The notes beneath the pieces were generated by a model, which was not told the DNA's origin, ran no database searches, and saw only the letters and a program-made list of their open reading frames with translations. From the NCBI RefSeq assembly GCF_015689335.1, contig NZ_CP065053.1, forward strand, positions 1,612,001 to 1,676,000: a stretch of 64,000 nucleotides of DNA, in the 5' to 3' direction. The DNA is from Massilia antarctica (GTDB taxonomy: Bacteria > Pseudomonadota > Gammaproteobacteria > Burkholderiales > Burkholderiaceae_D). Both the position numbers and the translations under genes were made by a program. Within the stretch, counting starts at the first letter, position 1. Each line of letters starts with the position of its first letter. Shown piece after piece: positions 48,132 through 57,352 of this stretch.

Positions 48132-49073
48132 ATGAATCATCGCACTCTCATCGCTGCATTCCTCGCTGCTACCGTCAGCGCCCATGTCTCCGCTGAAAAT
48201 TTCGGCAGCGCCGCTGTCGTGGCCAAACCAAGCGCGCCAGTCGCGCCGGCTGCGCCCGGCGTGAACGTGGGTACGCCGGCAATGGCGGCCCCCGCCCCCG
48301 CCGCGGGCCCGCAGGCAGCGGAGGCATTCCGGATTGTCAAACCGGACGGCGTGAGCATCATCAGCCAGGGCACCATGGGCAGCAATGTGCTGACCGGCAC
48401 GGCGATCAACGTCAGCGACAAGGATGCGTTCCTGGTCAGCGCCGGCAAGTGCGCTTTCAATGTCAAATATGATGAAATTTCCGCGACCGCAGCCGTGGGC
48501 ACCACCAACCGGCTGTTCAGCAACGACAAGCTCGTCGCCCAGAACACCAAGATCGATCTGAGCGCACGCGTGCTCAAGACCATCTGGACCCAGCCTTACC
48601 TGTCGCCTGGGCTCAACAACGTGAAGGTGGTCGTCAACGCCGAATCGGCCGCGCCGAGTATCAAATGGATCCGCGTTACCGTTGCCGGCACCTGCGGTGC
48701 GGCGCCGGTGGCCCCCCCGGTGGCAAGCGCGCCTGCCGTCAAGCCAGCCGAACCCACGGCGCCCGCCAAGCCGGCCGTGACGGTGCCGCCCGCCCCGCCA
48801 GTCCATTTTGCTCCTGGCTCGGGTGAATGGAATAATCTCACCACGATGTGGGGTTACAGCAACTATGCCGTCACCCAGCTGAAGAGCGCCAATTACCCCC
48901 GCTACGCCGAGTTAAGCAGGCTCAATGCCGCGCTTACCGCAGCAATGAGCGCCAAAACCGTCGAACGGGGCGCGTACAACAGTCTGATTACGGCTTGGAA
49001 CACGTTTGTCACGGAGACACAATTTAAGACGCTGATGGCCACGGCGATTGCCGGGAATACAGGGAAGAAGTAA
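48132..49073 (+). CDS. Secreted protein of unknown function under c-di-GMP riboswitch control
   Basis: Protein of 313 residues with a signal peptide ending SAHVSAE. Two Ala/Pro-rich linkers (near 30-70 and 205-240) frame a compact domain, FRIVKPDGVSIISQGTMGSNVLTGTAINVSDKDAFLVSAGKCAFNVKYDE. Its pair of cysteines (CAFNV and TCGAA) could form a disulfide. The C-terminal 75 residues look helical. No family was recognised. GGAG precedes the ATG. The riboswitch suggests a role in biofilm, adhesion or surface life. Confidence 0.78.
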   Translation: MNHRTLIAAFLAATVSAHVSAENFGSAAVVAKPSAPVAPAAPGVNVGTPAMAAPAPAAGPQAAEAFRIVKPDGVSIISQGTMGSNVLTGTAINVSDKDAFLVSAGKCAFNVKYDEISATAAVGTTNRLFSNDKLVAQNTKIDLSARVLKTIWTQPYLSPGLNNVKVVVNAESAAPSIKWIRVTVAGTCGAAPVAPPVASAPAVKPAEPTAPAKPAVTVPPAPPVHFAPGSGEWNNLTTMWGYSNYAVTQLKSANYPRYAELSRLNAALTAAMSAKTVERGAYNSLITAWNTFVTETQFKTLMATAIAGNTGKK

Positions 49074-49107
49074 ACTCGATTTTCCTGCAGGGTAAATAGC
49101 ACATCAA

Positions 49108-49141
49108 CCCGGCGTTGCCAAATCCCTCGCGCAACGCCGGG
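49108..49141. terminator. Hairpin between the secreted-protein and secretin genes
   Basis: CCCGGCGTTGC and GCAACGCCGGG form a perfect 11-bp stem with a 12-nt loop, 29 bp before the secretin start. No T-run follows. It could attenuate read-through or protect the upstream mRNA. Confidence 0.5.
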
Positions 49142-49169
49142 CCCCGCTTGAACGGCTTGGAGCCATCCC

Positions 49170-50489
49170 ATGTTTGTTCGTTTTCATCAGCGCAGCACGT
49201 TGCGGCGGTGCCACCCCAGTCGCTGGCTGTCCTGGGTCGTGGCCACCCTCGTGGCGCTAGCGCAGGCCGCGGCGCTGGCCCAGAGCACTGCCAGCGAGTT
49301 TCCCCCGGTCCCCAAACCAGGCACTGCAAGCGGCGCCGCAGCCGCCACTCCCCCCAATCTGAGCAATATCCTGGTGCCGCTGCAGTTGAGCGTGCCGGCT
49401 GACAACGGGCGCCGCGCCGCGCCCAACTACCAGGCCTTACCCGCCGCACAACTGTCCGCCGGCGCCAGCGACATCGCCCAGGTACTGGGCAGCACCGCCA
49501 GCGGCACCCTGACCATCGCCTACACCTTGACCTATCTGCGCGTGAGCGAACTGCACGCCCTCATCGCCGATGTGAGCACGCCCCTGCTGGAACGCGAAAC
49601 GTCGAGCGTGGTGGCCGACCCGCGCAGCAACACCTTGCTGTTGAAGGGCACGCCGGCCGAGCACCAGCTGGTGGAGAACCTGATCCGCCGCCTCGACAAG
49701 CCAGTGCGCCAGGTGCTGCTGGAAGTGAAGATCGTCAGTGCCGACGACTTTTTCGGCAAGAGCCTCGGCGCCCGCTTTGGCATCACCTCCTCGCACATGC
49801 TCAGCGTGGCCAACCCGCGCCACAGCGGCGTGCAGGTGGGGGCCACCAGCGCCGACCTGAACACCGTTGCCAACACCGGCGGCTCGGCCTTCCCGGCTAT
49901 GGTGTCGCTGCCGGCCACCAACTCGCTGACGGCCGGCATACCCAGCACCCTGGCCGTCGGCTTCTACAAGCTGCCTGCCGGGATCAACATCGGCGTGGAA
50001 ATCAGCGCTCTGGAGGAAGCCGGCCATTCGACCGTGCTGAGCAATCCCAAGCTCGTGCTCAGCAACGCGCGCCCCGGCATACTCTCGTCCGGCCAGCGCA
50101 TCCCCTACTCGCGTCCCTCCATTGTGCAGGGCGTGACGACGACCGAATTTATCGATGCCAAGGTGAGTATCGCGGTGACGGCGCTGGTCTCGCCTGACGG
50201 CCTCATTACCATGGACCTGGCCTTGACCGACGACAGCGTCGGCGCGGTCTCGGCAGTCGGCCCGACCATCAACACCAACCAGGTGACCTCCAACGTCACG
50301 CTCAGAAACGGCGAAACCCTGGTGCTGGGCGGCTTTAAAAGCGCGGTGCAGTCCGATGAAAAGGAAAAGACGCCGTGGATCGGCGACCTGCCGCTGATCG
50401 GGCGCCTGTTCAAACGCCAGGCCACCACCTCGGTCAAGCGCGAGCTGGTGTTTGTCATCACACCGACCATCATCGATGCGGGCGGCTGA
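49170..50489 (+). CDS. Orphan secretin (PilQ/GspD-like)
   Basis: Outer-membrane secretin of 439 residues with a long basic N-terminal signal (MFVRFHQRSTLRRC then WLSWVVATLVALAQAAALAQ). A secretin_N-type domain carries LYLRVSELHALIADV-like and VVADPRSNTLLLKGTPAEHQLVENLIRRLDKPVRQVLLEVKIV sequence. The secretin channel signature is near the end: NVTLRNGETLVLGGFKSA then TPWIGDLPLIGRLFKRQ. It lacks AMIN domains, N0 and S-domain, so it is shorter than PilQ. No other secretion-system gene is nearby; the gene upstream is the riboswitch-controlled secreted protein. Confidence 0.85.
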   Translation: MFVRFHQRSTLRRCHPSRWLSWVVATLVALAQAAALAQSTASEFPPVPKPGTASGAAAATPPNLSNILVPLQLSVPADNGRRAAPNYQALPAAQLSAGASDIAQVLGSTASGTLTIAYTLTYLRVSELHALIADVSTPLLERETSSVVADPRSNTLLLKGTPAEHQLVENLIRRLDKPVRQVLLEVKIVSADDFFGKSLGARFGITSSHMLSVANPRHSGVQVGATSADLNTVANTGGSAFPAMVSLPATNSLTAGIPSTLAVGFYKLPAGINIGVEISALEEAGHSTVLSNPKLVLSNARPGILSSGQRIPYSRPSIVQGVTTTEFIDAKVSIAVTALVSPDGLITMDLALTDDSVGAVSAVGPTINTNQVTSNVTLRNGETLVLGGFKSAVQSDEKEKTPWIGDLPLIGRLFKRQATTSVKRELVFVITPTIIDAGG

Positions 50490-50577
50490 GCCTGGCTCAG
50501 CGGCGGCTACTGTGTGGCGCCAGGGTTTGGCGTGACGCTCGCCGCCGCCAGGACGGGAGCGCAAGCCGCATGACCTT

Positions 50578-51570
50578 CTAGCCGTTCACAACCACACCCG
50601 CGTTATGCGCCTGCTCATCCGCATGATACGAGCTGCGCACCATGGCGCCGACCGCCGCGTGCACGAAGCCCATCTTGTAGGCTTCTTCCTCGAACATCTT
50701 GAACACGTCCGGGTGCACGTAGCGGCGCACCGGCAGGTGATCGCCCGACGGCGCCAGGTACTGGCCGATGGTCAGCATGTCGACATTGTGGCTGCGCAGG
50801 TCGCGCATCACTTGCAGGATTTCCTCGTCGGTTTCGCCCAGGCCGACCATGATGCCGGACTTGGTCACCGCGTTCGGATACAGCGCCTTGAAGTCGCGCA
50901 GCAATTCCAGCGAGTGCGTGTAGTCGGAACCGGGACGGGCTTCCTTGTACAGGCGCGGCACGGTTTCCAGGTTGTGGTTCATCACGTCCGGCAAGCCGTC
51001 GGCGAAGATCGCCAGCGCCTTGGCCAGGCGGCCGCGGAAGTCCGGCACCAGCACTTCGATGCGGGTGTTGGGCGAGAGCGCGCGCGTTTGCTTGATGCAC
51101 TCGACAAAGTGGCCGGCGCCGCCGTCGCGCAGGTCGTCGCGGTCGACCGAGGTGATCACCACGTACGACAGGCGCAGTTCGGCGATGGTCTTGGACAGGT
51201 TGTGCGGCTCGTTCACGTCGAGCGGGTCGGGACGTCCGTGGCCGACGTCGCAGAACGGGCAGCGGCGCGTGCACTTGTCGCCCATGATCATGAAGGTGGC
51301 CGTGCCCTTGCCGAAGCATTCGCCGATGTTCGGGCAGCTCGCTTCTTCGCACACGGTGACCAGGTTATTGGCGCGCAGGATGTCCTTGATTTCGTAGAAG
51401 CGCGACGACGCCGACGCTGCCTTGACCCGGATCCAGTCCGGCTTTTTCAGGCGCTCGACTTGCCCGATCGGCACGATCTTGATCGGAATGCGCGAGGTCT
51501 TGCTGGCGCCTTTTTGCTTGTCGCTGGCGTTGTAGACTGGGGCGGTGCTGGTATCGGTGTCAGAAGTCAT
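50578..51570 (-). CDS. lipA: Lipoyl synthase (radical SAM)
   Basis: Enzyme of 330 residues with the auxiliary cluster motif [12 protein letters not shown], the radical-SAM motif CTRRCPFC and the C-terminal RSSYHA serine ligand. It inserts two sulfurs into octanoyl groups on carrier domains. The start overlaps the lipB stop (ATGA), so the pair is coupled. Confidence 0.97.
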   Translation of the reverse strand: MTSDTDTSTAPVYNASDKQKGASKTSRIPIKIVPIGQVERLKKPDWIRVKAASASSRFYEIKDILRANNLVTVCEEASCPNIGECFGKGTATFMIMGDKCTRRCPFCDVGHGRPDPLDVNEPHNLSKTIAELRLSYVVITSVDRDDLRDGGAGHFVECIKQTRALSPNTRIEVLVPDFRGRLAKALAIFADGLPDVMNHNLETVPRLYKEARPGSDYTHSLELLRDFKALYPNAVTKSGIMVGLGETDEEILQVMRDLRSHNVDMLTIGQYLAPSGDHLPVRRYVHPDVFKMFEEEAYKMGFVHAAVGAMVRSSYHADEQAHNAGVVVNG

Positions 51571-52310
51571 TTGGCTGCTTGCCCGTGGGGCTCTGTGGTG
51601 TTATTCGAGGTGTCCGGCGATGTACTTTGCGATGCACTGCCTGACCCGAGCTGCTGTACCAGTTCGCGCGCCAGGGCTTGCTGCACGTCGGCCAGCGCGG
51701 CGTCGGCGCCCATGCTGCGCATGTCCACCGTTTCCAGGCCCGCATAACCGCACGGGTTAATCCAGGAAAACGGCGCCAGGTCCATCGCCACATTGAGCGA
51801 CACGCCATGGTAAGTGCAGCCGTTGCCGCGCACCTTGAGGCCGAGCGCGGCGATCTTGGCGCCCTTGCGCGGCCCGCCGGCGATATAAATGCCGGGCGCG
51901 CCGACGATGCGCTCGCCTGCAAGATTATACGCCCCCAGCACATTGATGATCGCCTGCTCGATTTTTTCGACGAATTGACGGGCGTACAACTTGCCGCCCG
52001 GCTTATTGCGGCGCAAGTCCATCAGCAGGTAAATCACCACCTGGCCGGGGCCGTGGAAGGTCACTTCGCCGCCGCGGTCGGTCTGCACCACGGGCACCTC
52101 GTGGGCCGGGGTGTCGGCGCCGGCCAGCAGGTGGGCGCGGTCGGCGCCCAGGCCCAGGGTGAACACGGGCGGGTGCTCGACGATCCACAGTTCGTCGGTG
52201 GTGTCGGGGTCGCGCGCGTCGGTAAAAGCACGCATGGCGGCAAACACCGGCTCGTAGTCGGCGCGGCCGAGGTCGCGGATGATCGCCTGCGCAGGGCGGA
52301 TGGGGAGCAT
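51567..52310 (-). CDS. lipB: Octanoyl-[acyl-carrier]-protein transferase
   Basis: Protein of 247 residues: [24 protein letters not shown] and [19 protein letters not shown] sequence ([16 protein letters not shown]) with the conserved Lys, and [10 protein letters not shown] with the catalytic Cys. It transfers octanoate from ACP to lipoyl domains. In most relatives ybeD lies just upstream; here ybeD is at 56934, separated by about 4.6 kb of other genes. Confidence 0.96.
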   Translation of the reverse strand: MLPIRPAQAIIRDLGRADYEPVFAAMRAFTDARDPDTTDELWIVEHPPVFTLGLGADRAHLLAGADTPAHEVPVVQTDRGGEVTFHGPGQVVIYLLMDLRRNKPGGKLYARQFVEKIEQAIINVLGAYNLAGERIVGAPGIYIAGGPRKGAKIAALGLKVRGNGCTYHGVSLNVAMDLAPFSWINPCGYAGLETVDMRSMGADAALADVQQALARELVQQLGSGSASQSTSPDTSNNTTEPHGQAAK

Positions 52311-52468
52311 GGGGTCGTCAATCGGGGCTAAGGGGGCCCTGCCATTATAAGCGAGGGCTCAGCCGGGTGCTGGTCGGAGGCCGCATGAGCATGGCTGATA
52401 TTCGGCGCCTGTGCAGCATTCGCTCATTTGGTATCGAGGTCTGGAACAATGCCGACGTTTGTTGGGAT

Positions 52469-52798
52469 TTAGCCGAAGATGTCGGCGTGCGTACCACAAC
52501 GCGAAAAAACCAATGATGGGCACTTCCCGGAGTCGTCGAGCAGATACACAAGCAGGAAGTCGCCGCCAATGTGACATTCCCGGTGCCCTTCCCACGTGCC
52601 GCTGAGTGAATGATCACGCCATTGAGCCGGAAGCGGCCCATCATTTGCTATCAGAAGCGTCATCGCTTCTTTTAGCCGCGTCATGTCGTACCGGCCCGAA
52701 TGAGACAGCGCCGACCAGTCTTGAAGGAAGCGCTTCGTGTAGCTCGATTGCCGGGGCAGTGTCGTCCGTTTACTTGCCGCTGGCTTTTTCGAGGTCAT
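52469..52798 (-). CDS. YafQ-family mRNA interferase toxin
   Basis: RelE-superfamily toxin of 109 residues. LPAQWRDHSLSGTWEGHRECHIGGDFLLVY and CPSLVFSRCGTHADIFG match YafQ, including the His of RECHI, the following acidic/aromatic residues and the terminal His-x-Asp-x-Phe. The start at 52798 lies inside the antitoxin gene (29-bp overlap), as usual for dinJ-yafQ pairs. It cleaves ribosome-bound mRNA. Confidence 0.87.
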   Translation of the reverse strand: MTSKKPAASKRTTLPRQSSYTKRFLQDWSALSHSGRYDMTRLKEAMTLLIANDGPLPAQWRDHSLSGTWEGHRECHIGGDFLLVYLLDDSGKCPSLVFSRCGTHADIFG

Positions 52799-53054
52799 CG
52801 AAGAGCTCGTCGGCGGTGGCAAAGCGGGCGCGGTTGCTCTTGATAATCTCCTCGGCCTCGGCCATTGCCGCAAGCGTGGCGGCGTTAGGTGTCCTGGACC
52901 TGAACGGCAGTGTCTTGTCGTCGATAACGTGGCTAAGGAACATGCGCACCGCATCGGGAAGGGTTAAGCCTATCGCCGCCAGTGTTTCGGTCGCCTGCGC
53001 CTTGGTCGCTTGGTCCACACGGACGCGTATTGTGGTCGTCGTTGAAGCAGTCAT
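52770..53054 (-). CDS. RelB/DinJ-family antitoxin
   Basis: Protein of 94 residues with an N-terminal ribbon-helix-helix (TTTTIRVRVDQATKAQATETLAAIGLTLPDAVRMFLSHV) and a disordered toxin-binding tail (ATADELFDDLEKASGK). GGGAAG precedes the start at 53054. Frames extending further upstream lack conserved sequence. Confidence 0.88.
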   Translation of the reverse strand: MTASTTTTIRVRVDQATKAQATETLAAIGLTLPDAVRMFLSHVIDDKTLPFRSRTPNAATLAAMAEAEEIIKSNRARFATADELFDDLEKASGK

Positions 53055-53311
53055 GATGACTTCCCTGATTGTGCATCTCAAGACCATGTTATCGCGTGCG
53101 GAGCGTCGCCGCAAACGGCGATTCGATTGAACGCCAGCCCATCTGTCCAAGTGCAGAAAGCCAGTTGAGCGCCTTGATTCCGAACAAAGCAATCGCTCGG
53201 CGATCGGGATCACGGCGTGCCACCAGCCGCATTAGCATCGTTGAAATGCTTCGTTGCTGCGCCAAACGCGCGCCGATAAGCTGGGTGCTCGATCATCACC
53301 CGTTCACCGCC

Positions 53312-54181
53312 ATGGCCGCCGTCCTCGACACCCGTTTCGACATACAGCCGTTCGACCTTCCGCTGGGCGCGGCCATCACCGGACTGGACCTGTCCGTCCC
53401 GCTGAGCCGGGAAGACTTCGCCCTGATCCACCGCGCCCATCTCGACCACCATGTGCTGGTGTTTCGCGACCAGCACATCACGCCGGCCCAGCAGGTGGCC
53501 TTCAGCCACCGCTTCGGCCCGCTGCAAATCCATGTGCTGCGCCAGTTCCAACTGCCCACCCAGCCGGAAGTGCTGATCATTTCCAACGTCAAGGAACACG
53601 GCCAGCCGCTCGGCCTGGGCGACGCCGGCCATTTCTGGCATTCGGACCTGTCGTACAAGGCCGTACCCAGCCTGGGCTCGATGCTGCACGCGCAGGAGTT
53701 GCCGCTCGATGGAGGCGACACCCTGTTCGCCAACCAGCACCTGGCCTGGGACAGGCTGCCCGGCTACCTGCGGCGCGCCATCGACGGCCGCAGCGCCGAA
53801 CACAGCTACCTCGCCAAATATGCCGAACTGCAAAAGCGCAGTCCGTGGCGCCCCGACCTGACCCGCGCCCAGATCGACGAAGTACGGCCGGCGCTGCATC
53901 CGATCGTGCGCACCCATCCGGAAACCGGGCGCCGCGCCCTGTTCGTCAGCGAGCATTTCACCACCCGCGTGATCGGCCTGCCCGACAGCGACAGCCGCGC
54001 CCTGCTCGACGAACTGTTCGCGTTCAGCACCCGGCCCGACTTCGTTTACCGCCACCAGTGGCAGGCGCGCGACATGGTGTTCTGGGATAACCGCTCGGTC
54101 ATGCACCTGGCCGCCGGTTGCCCGGACCACCAGCGCCGCCTGCTGTACCGCACCACCATCGAAGGCAATGCGCCGTTCTGA
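53312..54181 (+). CDS. TauD-type alpha-ketoglutarate-dependent dioxygenase
   Basis: Protein of 289 residues. The iron ligands are in HFWHSDLSYKAVPS (HxD) and the late His of NRSVMHLAAG. The start of the fold, FDIQPFDLPLGAAITGLDLSVPLS, and the late Arg of QRRLLYRTTIEG agree with taurine dioxygenase. It would release sulfite from a sulfonate, though the exact substrate is not set. The ABC transporter genes follow within 22 bp. Confidence 0.87.
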   Translation: MAAVLDTRFDIQPFDLPLGAAITGLDLSVPLSREDFALIHRAHLDHHVLVFRDQHITPAQQVAFSHRFGPLQIHVLRQFQLPTQPEVLIISNVKEHGQPLGLGDAGHFWHSDLSYKAVPSLGSMLHAQELPLDGGDTLFANQHLAWDRLPGYLRRAIDGRSAEHSYLAKYAELQKRSPWRPDLTRAQIDEVRPALHPIVRTHPETGRRALFVSEHFTTRVIGLPDSDSRALLDELFAFSTRPDFVYRHQWQARDMVFWDNRSVMHLAAGCPDHQRRLLYRTTIEGNAPF

Positions 54182-54203
54182 CCCACGCCAAAGGACACTG
54201 ACC

Positions 54204-55208
54204 ATGAAGCTGTTGAACCAAGCCGCATTCGCCCTCGCGTGCGCCGCCACCCTGGCTGTCAACCCGGCGCGAGCCGAAGGCCGCATCCGTATCGCCGAGC
54301 AGTTCGGCATCGTCTATCTGCTGCTCAACGTGGCGCAGGACCAGAAGCTGATCGAAAAGCATGGCCGCAAGCAGGGCGTGGAGATCGACGTCGACTGGGT
54401 CAAGCTGTCGGGCGGGGCGGCGATCAACGACGCGCTGCTGTCGGGCTCGATCGACATCGCCAGCGCCGGCATCGGCCCCCTGCTCACCGTCTGGGACCGC
54501 AGCGCCGGCAAGCAGAACGTCAAGGGCGTGGCGTCACTGGGCAACTTTCCGTATTACCTGATCAGCACCAATCCAAACGTCAAGACCATCGCCGACCTGG
54601 GCGAGAAGGACCGCATCGCGCTGCCGGCGGTCACGGTGTCGGTGCAGGCGCGGATTTTGCAGATGGCGGCGGCGAAACAATGGGGCACGGCCGAGTTCAA
54701 GAAGCTCGACCGCTTTACCCAGGCCCTGCCGCATCCGGACGCGGCCGCCGCCATCATCGCCGGCCAGACCGAGATCAATGCCCATTTCGCCACCCCGCCC
54801 TACCAGGAGCAGGAACTGGCCGCCAATCCCAGGGCGCACGTGGTGCTCGATTCCTATGAGGTGCTGGGCGGCCCGGCGTCGTCGACGGTGCTGTACGCCA
54901 CCGAGAAATATCTGAAGGACAACCCGAAAACCACCCGCGCCTTTGTCGATGCGCTGGCCGAGGCCGCGCAATTCATCAGCGCCAGCCCGGAGGCGGCCGC
55001 CGACGCCTACTTGCGCGTGAACAAGAGCAGCATCGACCGCGCCCTGCTGTTGAAAGTCATCAAGAATCCGAAAGCGCGGTTCCAGGTGGCGCCGCAAAAC
55101 ACCTTCGGCCTGGCGCAATTCCTGTTCCAGGCCGGCGCGTTGAAAAAGCAGCCGGCCAGCTGGCGCGATTATTTTTTCCAGAGCCCGGCCGTGGCCTCGG
55201 GGAGCTGA
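54204..55208 (+). CDS. ABC transporter substrate-binding protein (SsuA/TauA/NitT family)
   Basis: Periplasmic protein of 334 residues with signal peptide ending NPARAE. The sequence RIRIAEQFGIVYLLLNVAQDQKLIEKHG and GGAAINDALLSGSIDIASAGIGPLLTVWDRS is typical of the nitrate/sulfonate/taurine-binding family. AAGGA precedes the ATG. It forms the receptor of the transporter encoded by the next two genes. Confidence 0.9.
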   Translation: MKLLNQAAFALACAATLAVNPARAEGRIRIAEQFGIVYLLLNVAQDQKLIEKHGRKQGVEIDVDWVKLSGGAAINDALLSGSIDIASAGIGPLLTVWDRSAGKQNVKGVASLGNFPYYLISTNPNVKTIADLGEKDRIALPAVTVSVQARILQMAAAKQWGTAEFKKLDRFTQALPHPDAAAAIIAGQTEINAHFATPPYQEQELAANPRAHVVLDSYEVLGGPASSTVLYATEKYLKDNPKTTRAFVDALAEAAQFISASPEAAADAYLRVNKSSIDRALLLKVIKNPKARFQVAPQNTFGLAQFLFQAGALKKQPASWRDYFFQSPAVASGS

Positions 55209-55209
55209 C

Positions 55210-56031
55210 ATGGACATGCACCGCTTCCCCATCGCGCCCGGCGAAGCGCTGCTGCGCGCCGACGCCATCACGCTCGACTACCGCAGCGGCGCGGCCACCG
55301 TGCGCGCGCTTGAGAACGTGAGCTTCGAGGTGCACCGGGGCGACCGCCTGGTGCTGCTGGGGCCATCCGGCTGCGGCAAGTCGACCCTGCTCAAGGCGAT
55401 TGCCGGCTTCATCAAGCCTTGCGCCGGCAGCCTGACCCTGGACGGCCAGCCGATCGTCGGTCCCGGGCCGGACCGCTTCGTGGTGTTCCAGGAATTCGAC
55501 CAGTTGCCGCCGTGGAAGTCGGTGCTGGGCAATGTCATGTTTCCGCTGCTGGCCGGCGGCGTGAGCAGGGCCGAGGCGCGCACGCGCGCCCTGCACTGGA
55601 TTAACAAGGTCGGCCTGTCGCCGTTCGCCGACGCGTTTCCGCACACCCTGTCGGGCGGCATGAAGGCGCGCGTGGCGATTGCGCGGGCACTGGCGATGCA
55701 GCCGGCCATCCTGCTCATGGATGAGCCGTTCGCCGCCCTCGACGCGCTCACGCGCCGCAGCATGCAGGAAGAGTTGCAGACCTTGTGGGAAGAAGCACGC
55801 TTCACGATGCTGTTCGTCACCCACTCGATCGAGGAAGCACTGGTGGTGGGCAACCGCATCGTGCTGCTGTCGCCCCATCCGGGCCGCCTGCGCGCTCAAT
55901 TGAACAGTCACCAGTTCGACCTGGGCAGCGCCGGCAGCGCGCCATTCCAGGCGGCCAGCCAACGCATCCACCGCCTGCTGTTCGGCGACGACGCGCTGGC
56001 CGTGCAGGCACCCGAAGCGGTCCACGCATGA
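55210..56031 (+). CDS. ABC transporter ATP-binding protein (SsuB/TauB family)
   Basis: ATPase of 273 residues. Walker A is LLGPSGCGKSTLLKAIAG, the Q-loop FQEFDQLPPWKSVLGNV, the signature LSGGMKARVAIARAL, Walker B ILLMDEPFAALD and the H-loop FVTHSIEEAL. It starts 1 bp after the receptor gene and overlaps the permease gene by 4 bp. Confidence 0.95.
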   Translation: MDMHRFPIAPGEALLRADAITLDYRSGAATVRALENVSFEVHRGDRLVLLGPSGCGKSTLLKAIAGFIKPCAGSLTLDGQPIVGPGPDRFVVFQEFDQLPPWKSVLGNVMFPLLAGGVSRAEARTRALHWINKVGLSPFADAFPHTLSGGMKARVAIARALAMQPAILLMDEPFAALDALTRRSMQEELQTLWEEARFTMLFVTHSIEEALVVGNRIVLLSPHPGRLRAQLNSHQFDLGSAGSAPFQAASQRIHRLLFGDDALAVQAPEAVHA

Positions 56032-56930
56032 GCGCCCGGCCGCTGCCGCCGATCCGCCCCGAATACGTGGTGCCGCTGGCGCCACCCGGCGCGCCGCCAT
56101 CGTCCGTCGGCGCCGCCACGCCGGCGCCGCTGCGGCGCGCCTTGCGCCATGGCTGGCTGCGCAAATCGCTCTTGCTGCTGCTCCTGGCCAGCCTGTGGGA
56201 AGCGCTGGCGCGCTGGCAGGACAATGCGCTGCTGCTGCCGAGCGCGCTGCAAACGGCGCGCGCCTTCGCGGCCGGCGTGGTATCGGGCGAATTGCCCGGC
56301 TATGTGGCGGCATCGCTGGCGGTGCTGGTGCAGGGTTACGCGCTGGGCGTGGCCGGCGCGCTGCTGCTCACCTCGCTCGCGATCGGCAGCCGGATCGGGC
56401 GCGACCTGCTGGAAACCCTAAGCGCGATGTGCAATCCGCTGCCGGCCATCGCGCTGCTGCCGCTGGCCTTGCTGTGGTTCGGCCTGGGCCGCGCCAGCCT
56501 GGTGTTCGTGCTGGTCCATTCGGTGATGTCGCCGCTGGCGCTGAACGCCTACGCCGGTGTCGGCAGCGTACCGGAGACCCTGCGCATGGCCGGCCGCAAT
56601 GTCGGCCTGAACGGGGCGCGGCTGGTGTTCCACGTGATGATTCCGGCGGCCTTGCCGGCCGTGTTGGCGGGATTGAAAATCGGCTGGGCTTTTGCGTGGC
56701 GTACCCTGATCGCGGCCGAACTGGTGTTCGGGACCACCTCGGGCAAGGGCGGGCTCGGCTGGTACATTTTCCAGAGCCGTAATGAACTCGACACCGACAA
56801 GGTGTTCGCCGGGCTGGCGGCGGTGATCGCCATTGGCTTACTGGTCGAAGGCCTGGTGTTCCAGACCCTCGAGCGCGTGACGGTGCGCCGCTGGGGCATG
56901 CAGCGGCAGGCGCCGGGCACGTCCGGATGA
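56028..56930 (+). CDS. ABC transporter permease (SsuC/TauC family)
   Basis: Inner-membrane protein of 300 residues with about six membrane helices. The EAA-type loop is VPETLRMAGRNVGLNGARLVFHVMIPAALPAVLAGLKIGWAFAWR. A Pro-rich cytoplasmic N-terminus of about 40 residues precedes the first helix. It completes the tauD-ABC operon, which converges on ybeD. Confidence 0.93.
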   Translation: MSARPLPPIRPEYVVPLAPPGAPPSSVGAATPAPLRRALRHGWLRKSLLLLLLASLWEALARWQDNALLLPSALQTARAFAAGVVSGELPGYVAASLAVLVQGYALGVAGALLLTSLAIGSRIGRDLLETLSAMCNPLPAIALLPLALLWFGLGRASLVFVLVHSVMSPLALNAYAGVGSVPETLRMAGRNVGLNGARLVFHVMIPAALPAVLAGLKIGWAFAWRTLIAAELVFGTTSGKGGLGWYIFQSRNELDTDKVFAGLAAVIAIGLLVEGLVFQTLERVTVRRWGMQRQAPGTSG

Positions 56931-56933
56931 GCG

Positions 56934-57200
56934 CTACATGACGATCTTGACCATCGGATGGCCGTGCAGCGCGCGGTACAGGTCGTCGAGCTGGGCACGG
57001 CTGATGGCGCGCACCGTCACCGTCAGACCGGTGAAATTGCCTTTCGGCGAAGGGCGCACTTCCAAGCGGCCGATGTGAAAGGTCGGGTCGAATTCGAGCA
57101 CCACGTCGACGATGGTCGCGGCGAAGTCCTCGTGTGTGGGGCCCATGACCTTGATCGGGAAGTCGCTCGGGTATTCGATAAGGGATTCAGTCGGGTCCAT
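56934..57200 (-). CDS. ybeD: YbeD/HP0495 family protein (DUF493)
   Basis: Protein of 88 residues: PTESLIEYPSDFPIKVMGPTHEDFAATIVDVV and GNFTGLTVTVRAISRAQLDDLYRALHGHPMVKIVM with the ferredoxin-like ACT-type fold of YbeD. It normally precedes lipB; the role is unknown but probably linked to lipoate metabolism. Its stop lies 3 bp after the permease stop on the other strand. Confidence 0.92.
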   Translation of the reverse strand: MDPTESLIEYPSDFPIKVMGPTHEDFAATIVDVVLEFDPTFHIGRLEVRPSPKGNFTGLTVTVRAISRAQLDDLYRALHGHPMVKIVM

Positions 57201-57279
57201 ACACCATCCAGTTCTAAAAAATGACAACACAGCCGTATTCCCCGCATGGGAATACCGTATGCGACATTGTAGCCAAAAA

Positions 57280-57302
57280 AAGGCCAGCACTCGGCTGGCC
57301 TT
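57280..57302 (-). terminator. Rho-independent terminator after the FecR-domain gene
   Basis: On the minus strand AAGGCCAGC and GCTGGCCTT form a 9-bp stem with a 5-nt loop, followed by TTTTT. It lies 51 bp after the stop of the minus-strand FecR/DUF6600 gene and before ybeD. Confidence 0.85.
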
Positions 57303-57352
57303 AAACTATTCCCCGGGGGGGAACAGGTGAGACTGGTGCTAAGCCGGGCGCT

